Translations under genes and position numbers: made by a program
Shown here: positions 28,441-42,122 of the stretch, in pieces
How the letters are laid out: each line of letters starts with the position of its first letter
Position numbering within the stretch: the stretch's first letter is position 1
Origin: Luscinia megarhynchos
Taxonomy: Eukaryota > Chordata > Aves > Passeriformes > Turdidae
DNA length: 64,000 nt
NCBI GenBank assembly: GCA_034336665.1
Contig: JAPFBE010000002.1
Coordinates: 6,494,146 to 6,558,145, forward strand
Direction: 5' to 3'
The notes under the pieces: generated by a model
What the model was told of the DNA's origin: nothing
What the model saw: the letters and a program-made list of their open reading frames with translations, nothing else
Databases searched by the model: none

Positions 28441-31400
28441 CCCTTCCCAGCTTCCTGCCTGCCTCTAACACAGGCACTGTGCAAGCTCTGTTCTGTGATA
28501 GCCAAAGCACTGGGGTGTCATCAGTATTATTTTAGTCACAAATCCAAAACACAGCATCATACATGCTGCCATGAAGCAGTTTGCCCCCAGCCAACCAGCC
28601 CCAGATCAGATCTACAACTTAGGAAAGTGAGTGGAGGACCCACAAATCTGTGACATTGCCTGAACTCCCTTTTCACACAGACAGGCAGCTCTGCTCAACT
28701 CACAGGCCTGACAGTCCCAGCTCATGTGCTTCTTCTGCATTCAAGCACAGGATCCTTTTAATCATTCCAGCCTAAAACATTACTCTGAAAATTGCTGAAG
28801 AGAAAACTTGGCAAAATAAAAGCATAAGCATATGCAAACGCCAAATAAATACAAGTGGCTACATGTGGGATAAAAAAAATTAAATCATCTCTTCTTTTTC
28901 CCCTTTTCTTTTTTGGTTTTAGACTAAACCCTTATTCATAGATTAAAATCAGCTTTCATATTTACTTTTACCCAAATTTACTTCATTCATTATTTGTTGG
29001 GTTATTTAAGTATTTCTCAGCACTACATTATCTGAATGTTTAATCACATACTTTGGTCTCTGTGTTTTCATGCAAGCTGGAGTGTCCTCAGAATTTGTGT
29101 GGATATTAAAATGTTCTCTTTGGCTATAAAATCAAGTTGGTGGGTGATTACTTCAATGTGACACCTTATATAAGCTTACCATCATGCCTTCACTTTAAAC
29201 ATTGTAAGTCAATGAAATTATATTGCAGACATTGACAACACATACAATTTTGCCTGTTTGATATCCCATTACTGCAATAGCAACAGCAATGGTTTTGGAA
29301 AAAGCTTTTTTTCCCCAATAAGCATGTGCTACCAATTTTGCACTCACAAGTAGGGCATCTTCCTAGGGAGCACAATAAGGCCACTTAAGTGACTATCACA
29401 AAGTATTTGCTTGTTTCCAAGAGAATGTAAAGTAGTACACCCACAGGCCTACATAGAGAATTACTAGTGAAAGATAACCAGCAACTCCTACATGGAATCA
29501 AAACACTTCTACAAAAAATTGATTCACTTGTGCAGTCAAAGTAGCATTAAATGTTCTCAGGCTTGATGCTTAGCTAGGATATGAGATCACTTTTGTAGCC
29601 AAGATATTTGCAGAGATATTCCCTATGTAACTCACCCAAGTACAGCAGAAAAGAGAAACTGTAGTCTCCACATAATTAACATTACTTTTATAATTCTACC
29701 AGCAGTTTCCAAACTTCCCTCTGCTCACCTTTCAGCTTCAAATCCTAACACACACAACAAAGTTTCTGTTGGGCTCAAAACTGCCTCTTCATGTGGGAAG
29801 CCTAGAAATCCATAAGCTTTGAATTCCAAAGGGAATACTTTGGGGGGCAAGGGGAAAATGGGAAAGCAGGAGGGGGAGGGGAATAATCCAAATTTTAGAG
29901 GACTGTGAGTATTAAGCATCGAATACCAATCTCATTCTATTTCAAGTACAAGTGCTGTATGGAAGAGAAGTTAATAAAGGAAGGAAAAATCTAAAGCCAC
30001 AATAATATTAAAAAAAAACAAACCAGCAACAAAACAAAAAAAACCCCAGATGGAGTCCTTTTCGATTTTCTAAGGTCATACGTTCAGTGTGAAGAAACAC
30101 TGGATTCTGTTCCATGTATCAGTTAAAGAAAAGCTACTCAGAGGCTATGCTATAATCCACTTAGATTAATCAGCAACTCACCAGGGATCAGGATGTATTA
30201 ACATGAATTGCATGCTTAAGCAGCAATTCCCTGGTCTTCATCACATCAAAATCTGCCTTGTCTAGTAGTTTAAAGCATTTATTATTTTAGAACTCTTACA
30301 TGGCCAGATGCACGGAGCGTCATTCAGGGAACTCTTCCCAGCTCTACATCATTTCCTAACCTGTCTGATTCCAGCAGAGCAACTGAGTAACAGGAAGAGG
30401 ACAGACAATCTAACCATACAAACAGTTGAACAAAATTCTAGCTGCAGACTTCCACTATTTTTTATTATGCTTTTGCAAAGAAGAAGAGAGAAAAAAAAAG
30501 AAAGGGAATGAATGGGGACTTATGAAGATAAATCTTTAAATGGAAATGCATTGGGTTCCACCTGTCTCTCACAACTATGATCACAAGCAAGGCAAAGCTT
30601 TGGAAAGACACTCTTTTCCTTTAATATCAAACGGATCTGGAAGACGACAAAGAAGAGTTATCACATGGAGAAGTGACAACACAAGTGAACACTTATGCTG
30701 GGCTTCCAACCCCAATGTTTAGAGGTCACTCCATGTGACTCGTGTCATTCCATCTATACAGTTTTCTCCTACATGAACTACTGTCTGTACACATCCCTAG
30801 TGGTCGTTTAAGAAAAGATGACAACATACTGAAAAGCCCTAGCAAAAGCCCAACCAGATATCTCAAATTTGTTGTGACAGAGTAACTGAACTGCTGGGAT
30901 AAAAACAAAGCCATATTTATACTGTGGTTAAATTATGGCTTTAAGATATTGTAGTCATTTATCTATATCTGAAGGGTATAAACTGGTTCTTCAAGCATGT
31001 AACCTTGGACTAATCATACATACTGAAATCAAGATAAGTAGAAAAAGCACTTCTGTTTGTGACATTTAAAGATCTACTAGACATAGATATGTGTAAGACA
31101 GCAATGCACAGTTGTGCACAGTTATGGTGTCTTCTATATCACCAAAAGTCTTTCACCTCAAATTGCTCTGAGTCAGATAAATACTTTTTGCATTATAATC
31201 CAGTGAAAAATTGTGAAACACTGGACTGACAATGAATGTAAAAGTTAAAGAACATATGAGTTTGTGTTTATTTTCCTATCCAAAAGTATTTCAAAAATTT
31301 GCTGGGTTTCACTCTGCAGACCCAACCCAGGATCTCACTATGAAAGGGGGTCTTCTCCTGCCTCGTGTATGGCATTAACATCATTAATAAGTTATGACCT

Positions 31401-34400
31401 CAGTAATACCTATCCTAAACCTTTTGCTTTCACTAGGGTTCTTCAAGTGTAATTCAGCACTTCATTTAAGGCATTGAGATTGAAAAGGCAGACTAGAAAG
31501 TGGAACACAGTTTGTAACATTGATGACAAAGCTGAGTCCCTTTTAGTATCCCAGCTGGTGTCATGGATACAATAGTGAAATCCGACTTTGCCTAGTATGC
31601 ACTCTCTGCACAGATTTACACTAATATGATACTTTTAACAAAGAACAGTAACGTGCATAGATATTACCGACAAAACTATTTCAACATGGAGCACAACAAG
31701 CATAATTTCACAGCAAAGTCACATTTTTATCTTGCTCTACTGCTTCAAATCCCATTGCTTTGGTTTGCACAATTTATTTGCAAGAAAAAAATTAACAAAC
31801 CAGATACTTTCTAAATACCAAAGAGAAAAACATACACTAAACTTGGGGAAAATTTGTCAGGCAGTTCCTGTTGACAACTCACAAGGGCAGAGGTAAAAAG
31901 TATGTACTCTGAGTATTTTCACTTATGACTAATATGCCTCCAGTTTCCTTGTAGCTCAAGAAAACTTCTTACCAACACTGAATATCCTTATGTAATATGA
32001 AAAAATTTAACATGCTGGAGCTTAAGTCTACCAAAAGAAATAGACTGTGAGCAAATAACATTATAACTGAGTATGGCTAGCCTGAGAGGAGTTCCTACTT
32101 TACATCCTCAACAGTTTTTGGAGAGCATTCAGATCAGGTACTGTAATAAAACCCAATTAAAAAGAAGAAGCTTCTCAAAATGCTGAACAAATGCAACTGA
32201 TCACTCACTTGGAGGAAAGGACTGAAAACCTTGAAAACAATAGACCCCAGCCTAGAGACTTCACTTCTTATGTTAAATTTTGAAAGCTTGAGGCGAAGGC
32301 AAACCACACCAACAGTGTGAGTGAAGACTAAACAAATTTGCCAGATATGTACTTCCTTAGAGAAAACTGGAGGAGCTCTAACCTGTTCTCAGTGACCGTA
32401 CTGCCATCCAGAGGTAGAATGCAGCTTAAAACTAAGTGAAACTCTTTTGAATTGGCATGAAGCAAAGACCCCCTTTAGTCAAATTGCAGACTCCAGCTCT
32501 CAGGGAGCCATACAAGTGATGTGGCAGTGGAATTCTGCAAGGGCCTGAGGTTTATCCACTGTTCCAAGCATGCATTTGTGGTAGAATAGCCTCCAAGCAT
32601 GGTTGGGGTTTTTTTTCTGTTTAGATTGTCAGAAAAAGGAATTAGCTCTGTACCATCAGTCTCATTCTTCAGGATGATTAAAGGCATGCACACAAAGCTT
32701 TGTGGGGGAGAATCCTTGTTGGTCTAAAAAAACTCCAAACCAACGAATAGCATGGAAATAAGTGCAAACACAGTTTTTATTAAAGTGTTGAAGACACTGA
32801 GATATTTTTTGGAGAGACACGGGCATCTTACTGAGTCTAACCAAGAGATCTAGTTAATGGAGAATACCAGGAAATAATACTGACATTCACACATTTTGTT
32901 TTCAGACTTCTCTGGTGAACATTTCGGTTTATAAAGGGAAGACAAAAGATGGAGGACTGCATCCCTTTCCTTTTATCTCATTCAGCAAGTAGAAGGAACT
33001 TAGAGAGAAAATGTGAGAGATCATTTAGACCATAGGAAGAAGAAGAAATTAGACAGCATAAGATAGTGAGCTGATATCCAGTTCTTAACTGTGGTCCAAA
33101 AACCTGATCTGTACAATTTATTTGGTGTTTGCAGTTGGCATCAGTAATTAAGGAGTGGATATATAGCTTATTTATCCAGATTAATACAAGTGCATTCTTA
33201 CCTCTTGACCTAAACTGAGAATAGAGAGTCATTGCAATAAACATCTAGTGTTGAAATGTGCAGCAAGGTATCTTACACTTTTACATTAAAAATCAAGAAA
33301 TGCAAAGTATTTAGTAATTTTTCCTACCTTCTTAATATAGATTTGCATGCATGGAATTCTTAAAACTGAAACTGTAATGTAAAAGGTAATAGGGGGCGAA
33401 TATTTGTCTGATGAAACAAACAACACAAGTCACAGAAGACATTCCTATTCCATGCAGTGCATTAGTTTCTATCATCTCGTTCTGTAGAATGGAGGATTGA
33501 CACAAGATATCTTTACTACTACCAATAGTTTGTAGACTCTTACATAAGTGGTGCATCAAGCTGCTCAGATGGAAAAAGCAAAGGGCATTGAATAACTATT
33601 TGGAATTCAAACATGATAATACGTGTATACAATCACATCCCTTCCTCAAAAAGAAATCTTTTGTCTGCTTGTTACCCACAGCCAATGCCACTGAAAACTC
33701 TAGAGAGATGGAGAAAGAATTCACTCTGGATGAGGACAATCAATCAAAATCTTCTCTGGAACTAGATATGCCTTTAGAACAGATCAATAAATGCTACATG
33801 TTGATCTACATTAGTAGAATCATGAAGCCAGCATCAAAATGATACATATATACATATTAACTACTGCACATGTGTATTTATTTAAATAGTAATTCTAAAT
33901 AAAACTTTGAGTTCTCTTTTTATTGATGCATGCCCACACATAAGCTGACATTGACCAAGACCCTCTTACTGCTTTATCAACCTGAAATTCTGCAAGAGAA
34001 AGAAACAGAGAAGTGAAATATTAATGGAAAGTGGGATTTTCCTCACAATAGCCTCAATAAATATGTCGGTCAGGAGAAAAAATAGGTCAAAAATAGAAAG
34101 CTTATATCTCCAATATCAAAGAAAAGAATGTTTGTGTCAAATCTATTGGAGAAATTGCCATGAATGGTTCATCTGTGTGAAAATATGGTCCTTGCAATGC
34201 TGCTAAGATCAGCGAGACCTAGGATGATATGTTGAATAAGCAGGTTGCAGAAGTTAAAAATATCTGTGGGAAGCTTTAATTTACATGTCTGTTTTCCAGT
34301 ATTTTAAAATGGGTAGGAGAGAAAAGTGTAAAAAATTGCTTTTTAGGACCATTCATTAATTAGCATAAAAAGGAAAGTATATTAAATGTGAACATTAAGG

Positions 34401-37150
34401 CAAAGTGCTTATAAATGACATTCAATGTTTTCCAAGTGTGCAACATTTTTCAATTGAATTAATCTGTTTCCTCAGTTTTGGATCATTTGTACTTTTCCTT
34501 GTGGCCCATATGCTCCTGCTGTTCTATGCACAGTTCATCTTCCAACCTTTTCTAAATCGCTCAGAAAGATAAAGTAAAATGAAATATACAGTACATTTAA
34601 ACCAGAGAATTGAAAAACCATCTTTTTATTAGCCTCATATGTAAGGCCTTATCAGGGAAGCATGCCTTAATTCACCACCTAATTCTGCAAAAATCTGTGC
34701 ATAGAAACCCAGTTGCCTCTGTTCCTTCTTTTGCAAGCAGGAATTTTACTATAAACCTCAAAAACATTTTCATGAGTGAACACTTGAGAACTTAACCCTG
34801 TTGGGGGTGGCTGTAAAAATCAGCTGATGTCTCTGAGGAGGTCAAAAGAGGCTGCATAGGTTTAAGCCAAAGAAAGTCCTTTAAAGGGCAGCAGTCATTG
34901 GGTTTACTGCCAAACCCATAATTTAACTCTCAGTGACTCATCAATGAGGATCATGCCAGACCTGTTGTTCAAAAAAGGTACACACCTCAATACTGGCTAA
35001 ATAAAGATAGTTATTCTACAAATTAATAATTGAATTTGTATGTGCCATGGTTTATCACCTTCCTATATTTGCAGCCAAAGCAAAGAGAGAAATACTGTAC
35101 TCAGGTATGTCCAGAGAAAAATGTTACCGTATACAGTTGTGATATTTTCTTTCTATACCTTTTCCATATGACCTTCCAATTTATCACAGGTTGTGCTATT
35201 GTTTGAGTTTTATATAAGTTACCTGCGATTGCTTGCTCTTTCCATTAACTGCTAGAGACTTGTTTTCCAGTGCAATGTGCTTGCTGCAGTGGGCTTTTAT
35301 TGTCAATATTTTCATTTTTAAAATTCAACTAATTCGTTAATTTCTATGTTTTATCAAAAAGTCTTAACTGGAAAATGTTTAACACATCCTAGAATGCACC
35401 ACTGAGGACCACTAAGAGAAGAAGAAGGATGTTTTGCTTTTAATTTTAATGAGAATAATAGAAGCTGAAGTGTCCTTACTCAAGGCATACATGAAAATAA
35501 GAAAAAAAGTCATTTCAGGTAAACATAAATTCTGCTTGAATTGTAAATGACCCTTCTAGCAGAAATCAGATTAAGGTAGAAGCTTAAGTTCTCTTCTATA
35601 CACCTACTCTTCTTTGCAGCATTTTTCATAATCCAGCAAACAAATTTAGACCTGAACTGTAGAAAAACTACCATTTCTAATTATCTTCTCACAAAAATGC
35701 AATTACTTTGTATTTAAGATATTTATGTGAAAAAGTCTGTCAAGGCCTTGGTTTGTTTCTTTGGTTTGGGATTGTTTGTGGATTGTGTTGATGGAATAAA
35801 TTTGATGTATTAACTGTCGTTAAAAGAATATTTTTAATAATGGATTGAAAAATGCAGTGGGTTGGGTTTGCTGCTTCTCCCTTTCCTCTCTCATAGCCAC
35901 TGGTGGACATTTACTTATGCAGCGATGTGGGATAAACAGACTTCAATATCTGAACACTTCAACTTGTGAAATAGAATCCCAGAAAACTCAGGATACTTTA
36001 TTTCTCTGAAATCTACTGAGAGAGAATAGCTGTGGGAGTGGGGGAGAAGAGTATTTAGCTATTTTAGTTTTTTAAACCATACAATCAGGTAGTTTAAATC
36101 CCAGATTCAAGTGGCTTTCTAATTTACAAAGAGCAGTCCGATAGCTGGCTTGCTTTGAAATTGAAAACAGTGTCAGGACATGGATCTGTTAGGACAGTGT
36201 GAATTTGGAACAACTCCATCAACTGCAAAGTAGTTAAAATCATATACATTAGGGATTAGAAACTGGCCTGTAATTTGCTTTAATTCTTTAACTATTTCAA
36301 GACAGAGATAAACCTCCTCCATATCAGTCAATTATTTGCTGTCACTAATGTTACAGCTATGTCAGACTCACTGACCACATTCTTCCTGATTGCTTCCCTC
36401 TTCCTATACAGATAACTGTTTACAATAAAGGCAAAACAACGTATGGTCTTTCACCTGTCCAGAAACTTTAAGGAGAAAATTATCAAAGCAATCCTGTACC
36501 AAGTATTCATTTGCTACTCAGAAGAATTAAGCTTCTTAATCAAAGGCAGATAAGAACTTATTTTAATTTATGGAAATGTGAACAATTTCTAAAGAAATTA
36601 AGGAATTGGCTATAATGAGAATAGAGGACAAGGAAATTAACACTAGAAAGTATTTTTTATAGAACAGATAAATCCCACATGATTTTGAACCAAATGATTT
36701 AGTAGCTCCCTAATCATATTTTAAGCATTATCTAAATGCCAGGCAATTACAACTCTACAGAAACAGAATAAAAACTCAGTGTAATTAATATTCAAAGAAA
36801 CTGCTAATTTGTCCATTTATTCGCAGCTCATGCAACTTCATAATAGAGTTCATCAGACTAAACTGTTTAGATATGCAGTCCTTGTGCCAGCAGTTATTAA
36901 AACAAACAAAACATTTATAGTACATCTTTCTCTCAATCTGCTCAAGCTGAGCAAAAGCACATTTGAAGCTCCGAGACTCACACACAGTGTCCACTTTAAA
37001 TAGAAAAATCTCATTGATTGCATGAAACTCGGGTCTCATTTTTGTCCATCGATCCCCTTGGTGACCTTCTACAGCATCAAAGCCCAGAGCGAACCCAATC
37101 TGACCCCGACTTTATGTGCATTATTATATTGAGAGACAGGAGCTACTTAC

Positions 37151-37202
37151 AGTCCATGCCATTGTCTCCGTAGATATGTAATAAAGTATTCTAGAACTGC
37201 TC
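37151..37202 (-). other. POU6F2: Candidate upstream exon of POU6F2 (alternative start)
   Basis: On the minus strand a consensus donor GTAAGT (complement of 37145-37150) follows the codons ATG GCA TGG ACT (37162 down to 37151). The ATG has a good initiation context (A at -3, G at +4). The exon would end in phase 0, which fits the phase-0 acceptor of the exon at 15477-15648 and gives Met-Ala-Trp-Thr joined to Asp-Pro-Met. A possible acceptor TTCTCTGCAG ends at 37203, so the exon could be 52 bases long. It could instead be a longer first exon running through the GA-rich stretch to about 37330. The residues differ from the MSALLQ start I remember in mammals, so this may be an alternative exon, a non-coding exon or chance. 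Confidence 0.4.
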
Positions 37203-37240
37203 CTGCAGAGAACACTTCATGCACTCGGCATTTCCTTTTC

Positions 37241-37263
37241 TCTGTCTCTGTCTCTCTCTCTCC
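37241..37263. repeat. (CT)n/(CTGT)n simple repeat
   Basis: This CT-rich tract is GA-rich on the gene strand and lies just upstream of the candidate POU6F2 exon at 37151. GA-rich stretches are common in GAGA-factor-type and TATA-less promoter regions, but no core promoter element can be named here. Confidence 0.75.
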
Positions 37264-38370
37264 TTCAATCTTAAAATTCTTCTCTTTGCTGTGCTGAATG
37301 TTTTTTGGGTTTTTTTCCCCCCCTCCAGTGGACAGCTCAAATGAGCAACTTCAGACTTTGACTAATACTCACATAACTCTCAGTAAACAACATCCTTCAC
37401 ACAGATCTATAACTAATAATAATGCTCTTTATTAAGCTCTCCTGTGAAACAATATGTCTAATAAAAGCTGCTCTCCATGCAGTTTTAATTATAATAAATC
37501 ACCTTCATTATGATGCATACTTCAATATAACATGCCTAATGCTTAGCTACCTGGGATACTACAATAATGAGGACAGAGAGTAGACATCTTGAAGAAAGTT
37601 ATTTACACACACTGAAAATTCTACAGTATCGTACTGCTTTGCAACATGAATTTCAACAACTTTTATCTTACCTTACTGTTCATAACATCAGAGCTGAGAA
37701 GAATCAACCCCCCTGAAAAATGCTGTTTACACAAATAACAGGACCTTGAATACATCCACTAGCATGGAAAAATAAGTCCTTGCAGTGCAATCATTTCTCT
37801 ATAAATGTATAAAAGTATTTTACCACCCTGTGCAACAAATCAGTGATGAGACTATAGGCTGTTGTGTGCCGGTACCTAGGGATTTCATGTCAAAGTCAAC
37901 TTCCTTGGCAATCCCTAGAGAACTGCGCTGTGCACATTCTCGTGAAAGGTGTGAAAATCTGATTTTCTAAAATGGATCAGTAATTCTCTATGAAGGGGGA
38001 AAGGATCAATAAATCTTTGCTAAGTAGATTGTAAAGGAAAAATTATTCTTTCAGTGACAGTACATTAGGATCCTCCAAACAATCTCAATAAACTAAAGAC
38101 ATAGCATTTCTCCAGCAGCTACTTTTGACTTCTGATATATTTTCGTAATCTGTGATCATTCTGCAATGCACATACATTTATATTTGCTAAGCAATGTTCC
38201 ATGTTGATGTTGATTTATGAGTGCATGCCATTATGCTCGGCTGTGAGTAGAAGAAAATTATTAGCCGCTTGTAACCTGATAGATGTGATACAAGGAAATG
38301 TCATTACAACCATGCACACATATATGTTTGTTACTATATCTCTCTGTACCTACACAAATATTCTGTTCTC

Positions 38371-38400
38371 TGTATGTATGTATATATTACACATACACAC
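38371..38400. repeat. TG/TA-rich alternating tract
   Basis: Alternating purine-pyrimidine sequence (TGTATG units, TATATA, then ACATAC units). It is a degenerate dinucleotide repeat. Confidence 0.7.
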
Positions 38401-40103
38401 TAATATGAACTACAATGTGTGTAGCTATATGATTATTTTGTACACGTACAAATGTGTGCATGCAACATATATAGGTGCATTTTCAGGCACTGAGAGTTTA
38501 ATTATAACATATATAGCAACTGAAACTCTACTAGGTGCTTCACAAACCTGAAAGGTGTCCATCCAGTTGCTGCAGTAGCACATGCCATCTGGCATTTACA
38601 CTATCAAATCGTACAGTCTTGTTGTACCTAAATATGTGATTTTTACATAGAAGCAAAAGTAGCATTTGCCTGAAGACAGCATGATAACACAGTTTACAGC
38701 GAGCAGTCAAAATATATTGCCAAGTCAGAAGTGGGCTATGCACGCAAGCAGAGGAATTTATTTATCCTTTTTACACAATCTCTTTTTCCTGCTGCAGAGA
38801 GTAAGAGGATCCTGCCAGAAGTGTCTGTACTGTTGTTTTTGCAGCAGTGGTAATATGCACAGTGTGGGCACTTAAATGTCCATTCCAATTCTAAATGCCA
38901 GTGCCAGTATGAAACTTAACGTGCTGGGTTGCATTTCTATTCCTGGCGCTCCCAGCACACAAGTATTCTGGGTGGTAATCTTTGAGGGGATACATGCTGA
39001 GGAGAGGAAAAAAGATCTTTGTCCCTCTCCCTAATGCTGTGAAATCTGAAAGGAGAGGAGGCAGCCTCTGCTGCCCAGAGAAATCTACAGTCTGGAGACC
39101 AGGCTCTCCTTTGCAAGTAGGCTTTGATACAAACACAGAAGATCAAGACTAAAAAACCAGAAAAACATAAGAAACTAAATATGACAGGAAGGCACAGGCA
39201 GGAAAAATTTTGAGTCCATCACTCTGAAACTGCCTCATGTTTGACCCCCAAAAGAGCACCCCCAAAAGACAGGGTGTTTCAAGCCGATTTGTAGTTCTGA
39301 ATGTTTTAAGATGCAAAACTAACAAAGCTAGTGACATTCTGAAAACCAATGCACCTGAAAAAAATTTTGTGGCCTTTTTCAGATGGTGGAATGAGGGCAG
39401 AAGCTATCAGTTTTATAGCCAGAAGATTCAATGCTTTGTATACTTCCATAGCTCAAGGAACCTGCTAGCACAATTTCCTAAATCCCTTAAGCTTGTCTTT
39501 CGGTTTTTGTGGGGGGTGTTTTGTTTTTATAAACAGGGTGTCATAAACAAGAGTGCTTGAGAACAGGTCCCAGGTCCCAACATTTTAAAGCTGCACTAAT
39601 CTCGACACTTGACCTAGGTGAATACCATCCAAGAAACCAGATTAGTCAGATTAGTCCTTCCCTCATATTGGGAACTCATGGAAACATTAGAGAGTCAGAA
39701 AGACACAGCCAGTCAGTGGCAGCCCCTGGCCAGTATCCATCAAAGGGGAGCTCTGACCCATATAGATACATTAATATCTTATACATGCTCTCTTCTATCA
39801 CAGAATCCCCAAACAATTTGGGGTATCTCAGAGAAATATGCATTTGTCATCTTTTACCATAGGTTTTGGAAAAGGTTATCTTAATTGAAACAAAATCGTG
39901 GAATATTTAATATCCCTGCAGCATCACGAGTAGGAAAAAAAATGCCAAGGGCCTAATACTACTTGCAAAGAAACATGCTTTTGCCCCATCCATAAAAATG
40001 AATGTGTCTTGCTAAGGTCAGAGCTCGTGATCTGCCACACCAGGTTTTACATAATACTGAGTAAACCCCTTTCTCTCTTACACCATTATGTATCTTGCAT
40101 TAA

Positions 40104-40131
40104 ACTTCAGGAGGATAGCCCCTCCTGAAGT
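40104..40131. repeat. Perfect 11-bp inverted repeat
   Basis: ACTTCAGGAGG at 40104-40114 is followed after six bases (ATAGCC) by its exact complement CCTCCTGAAGT at 40121-40131. With seven GC pairs nearby it would form a stable hairpin. No repeat family is recognised around it. Confidence 0.75.
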
Positions 40132-40379
40132 CATAGTTCATACTTGTGTGCAGCAATCAACTAGGCCAGAGGAGCACAAACCATCTGGTTTACTATGTAA
40201 GCATTTGTTCAGACCTTTCTCTAGCCTGCACATCCAGCACCTCTAGTTATTCCAGCTTCCTTTGTTATTTACATAAAGGTTGCTTTCTTTTGTTTTGTTC
40301 AGCAACATGATTTTCCTGGACTGCAGGTAATATAATTTGCTTAGGAAAAATAAAACCAAAAACCAATCAACCAAACTGA

Positions 40380-40415
40380 AAACAAACATGAAAACAAACA
40401 AACAAACAAGCAAAC
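40380..40415. repeat. (AAAC)n simple repeat
   Basis: Imperfect AAAC units with one ATG and one AAG interruption. Confidence 0.75.
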
Positions 40416-41633
40416 TCATTTTTTGTTTCCTACGATTTTCTAATATCACAGATTAGGAGAACATTGAATTTGGGATTAAATACTATGAAATTTTATAAGT
40501 TTCTTCACAAAGGACACAACACATTCAGCTCACTGTCTGCTTACCCAAGCTGTATTTGTTGTTGCTGGACAAGAGCTATTTGGGCCAGGAAAGGGATTGA
40601 TAATTTTTTAGTAGGTTGGTTGGTCTGGTTTGCTTCGGTTTTTGTCTTCCTTTGTTTTTCTCATATTCAGATATGAATACAAAATCCCTGTGTCTGCTCC
40701 TGGAATGGGCACTGCCCACAATTTGTCTGCATATTTGCATGACTGCAACCAAGACAAATTGGGGGTGTCTATACTCACCCATTTGAGACTACCTATGTAT
40801 TTCTGATCTGCACTAAGAAAAACAGATGTTAAATAGTATGGACCTCGGTTTAGAGATATTGGCTGAAATGCCTAAACACCAAAGGACATATACATCTTCA
40901 AAGATCAATGTTTGCAATTTGCACAAAGGACCAAATCCCACATCCACCAAAGTGTAAAATTCTCAGTGTTTTCAAAGAGGGGAGACCCCATCCAGAAAAT
41001 CCAGATGGGCTTTCATCAAGGAGAGGCCTGTGGAAACATTGCATCTGAGGGTCAGGCTTATTTTTTTAATATGATCAAATGCCCAGAACAAATTACACAA
41101 TAAAATTAATCTCACGTGCTTTAAGATGTACTTTTCAGAATATGGAAAAGTTTCTTCCAGCTACATTTTAAAGTTAGTATTTTTTGACTCATTGTCCTAA
41201 ACAAATTATGTTTAAAAGATCATTAATTGAATTATACTTTCTGAACCCTTATAAGAATGCTATGTGCACACACATCTGCAAAATGTGCAGCATGTGCAAA
41301 ATTTCAGAATATAATTCTATAACATACTCTTAGAAAATTTTAAAAAATGAGCTCTTCTATGTCACAAGCTAAAATTTGCATTTCTACTCAAATGTACATT
41401 ACTCTCATACAACTAGACAGTGTGAATTTTCAAACTAAATTATGGAGCGACCCTGTAGAAAAGGCTGAAACCCACATCTCCTCTTACTACCATAAAATTT
41501 CACCTGATTTCACAAAGAAACACAGCTCATCACTGAGTAATGCTTTTTCTGAGAAGATTAAAAAATATAATAAAAATTATTTTGAAAATGAACCTATTCT
41601 AACCTTTTTCTGCCCAAAATAAAAACTATTATC

Positions 41634-42122
41634 CAAAGGGACCTTGACAGGATGGAGAGATGGACTGACTCATGAAGTTCAACAGGAGAAGTGCAAAGTC
41701 TTGCACCTGGGAAGTAACAATCCTGTGCATGACAGTCTGCTGGTGGACAGTCATCTGGAAAGTAAATTGGAAGAAAAGGACCTGGAGTTCTGATGGACAC
41801 CAAGTCGAACGTGAGCAAGCAACATTTCCTTGCAGCAAAGAAGGCAGAGCCAGGCCCTTTTCAGTAGGGCTCAGTGACTGGGCAAGGACCGTGCACTGAA
41901 ATACAGGAGGCTCTGTCTGAACATCAGGAATTATTTTTTCAATAACCAAGCACTGGCACAGATTGCCCAAAAAAGCTGTGCAACCTTTTCCCTTGGGGAT
42001 ATTCAATAGCCATCTGGACATGGTGCTAGGCAAGGAGGTCTAGGTGGTCCTCCTTGAGATGGAGGTATGGAATAAATGACCTCCAGAGGCCCCTTCCAGC
42101 CCTAGCCCCTCTGATTTTGTGA
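41634..42122 (+). mobile_element. CR1 LINE 3' end with an internal deletion
   Basis: In sense orientation the copy begins inside ORF2 (gaccttgacaggatggagag, then catgaagttcaacaggaga and gtgcaaagtcttgcacctgg) and ends at the typical 3' region (cagaggccccttccagccc, then ctgattttgtgaa). Around 41830-41855 it jumps from a segment just before the 'aagaaggc' phrase straight to 'agccaggcccttttcagt'. About 300 bases of the family sequence are missing there. The C-terminal ORF2 motif (H-W-H-R-L-P) is recognisable. All frames are broken, so it is a dead copy. Confidence 0.88.

Larger units (their letters stand above)
15774..37150 (-). other. POU6F2: POU6F2 intron, 5' of the N-terminal exon
   Basis: This long AT-rich non-coding stretch precedes the POU6F2 exon on the gene strand. 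Recognisable contents are an ancient CR1 (18.4-18.8 kb), two CR1 3'-end fragments (23.0 and 28.2-28.4 kb), a C9 run (21994-22002), a TTTTTC repeat (26619-26645) and scattered A or T runs. Between these I see no gene, RNA gene or other repeat. Open frames are short and unlike known proteins. The right boundary assumes that the candidate exon at 37151 is real; otherwise the intron continues further right. Confidence 0.65.

Noticed and set aside
29190..29384. Cysteine-rich minus-strand frame of 64 codons
   Set aside because: No signal peptide or cysteine spacing of a known family, and no conserved context.
33662..33842. Exon-like segment after a good acceptor (ttgttacccacag) with a charged, open frame on the plus strand
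   Set aside because: No donor follows at a sensible place, the translation is unlike known proteins, and it lies antisense within the POU6F2 intron. Chance is the simpler reading.
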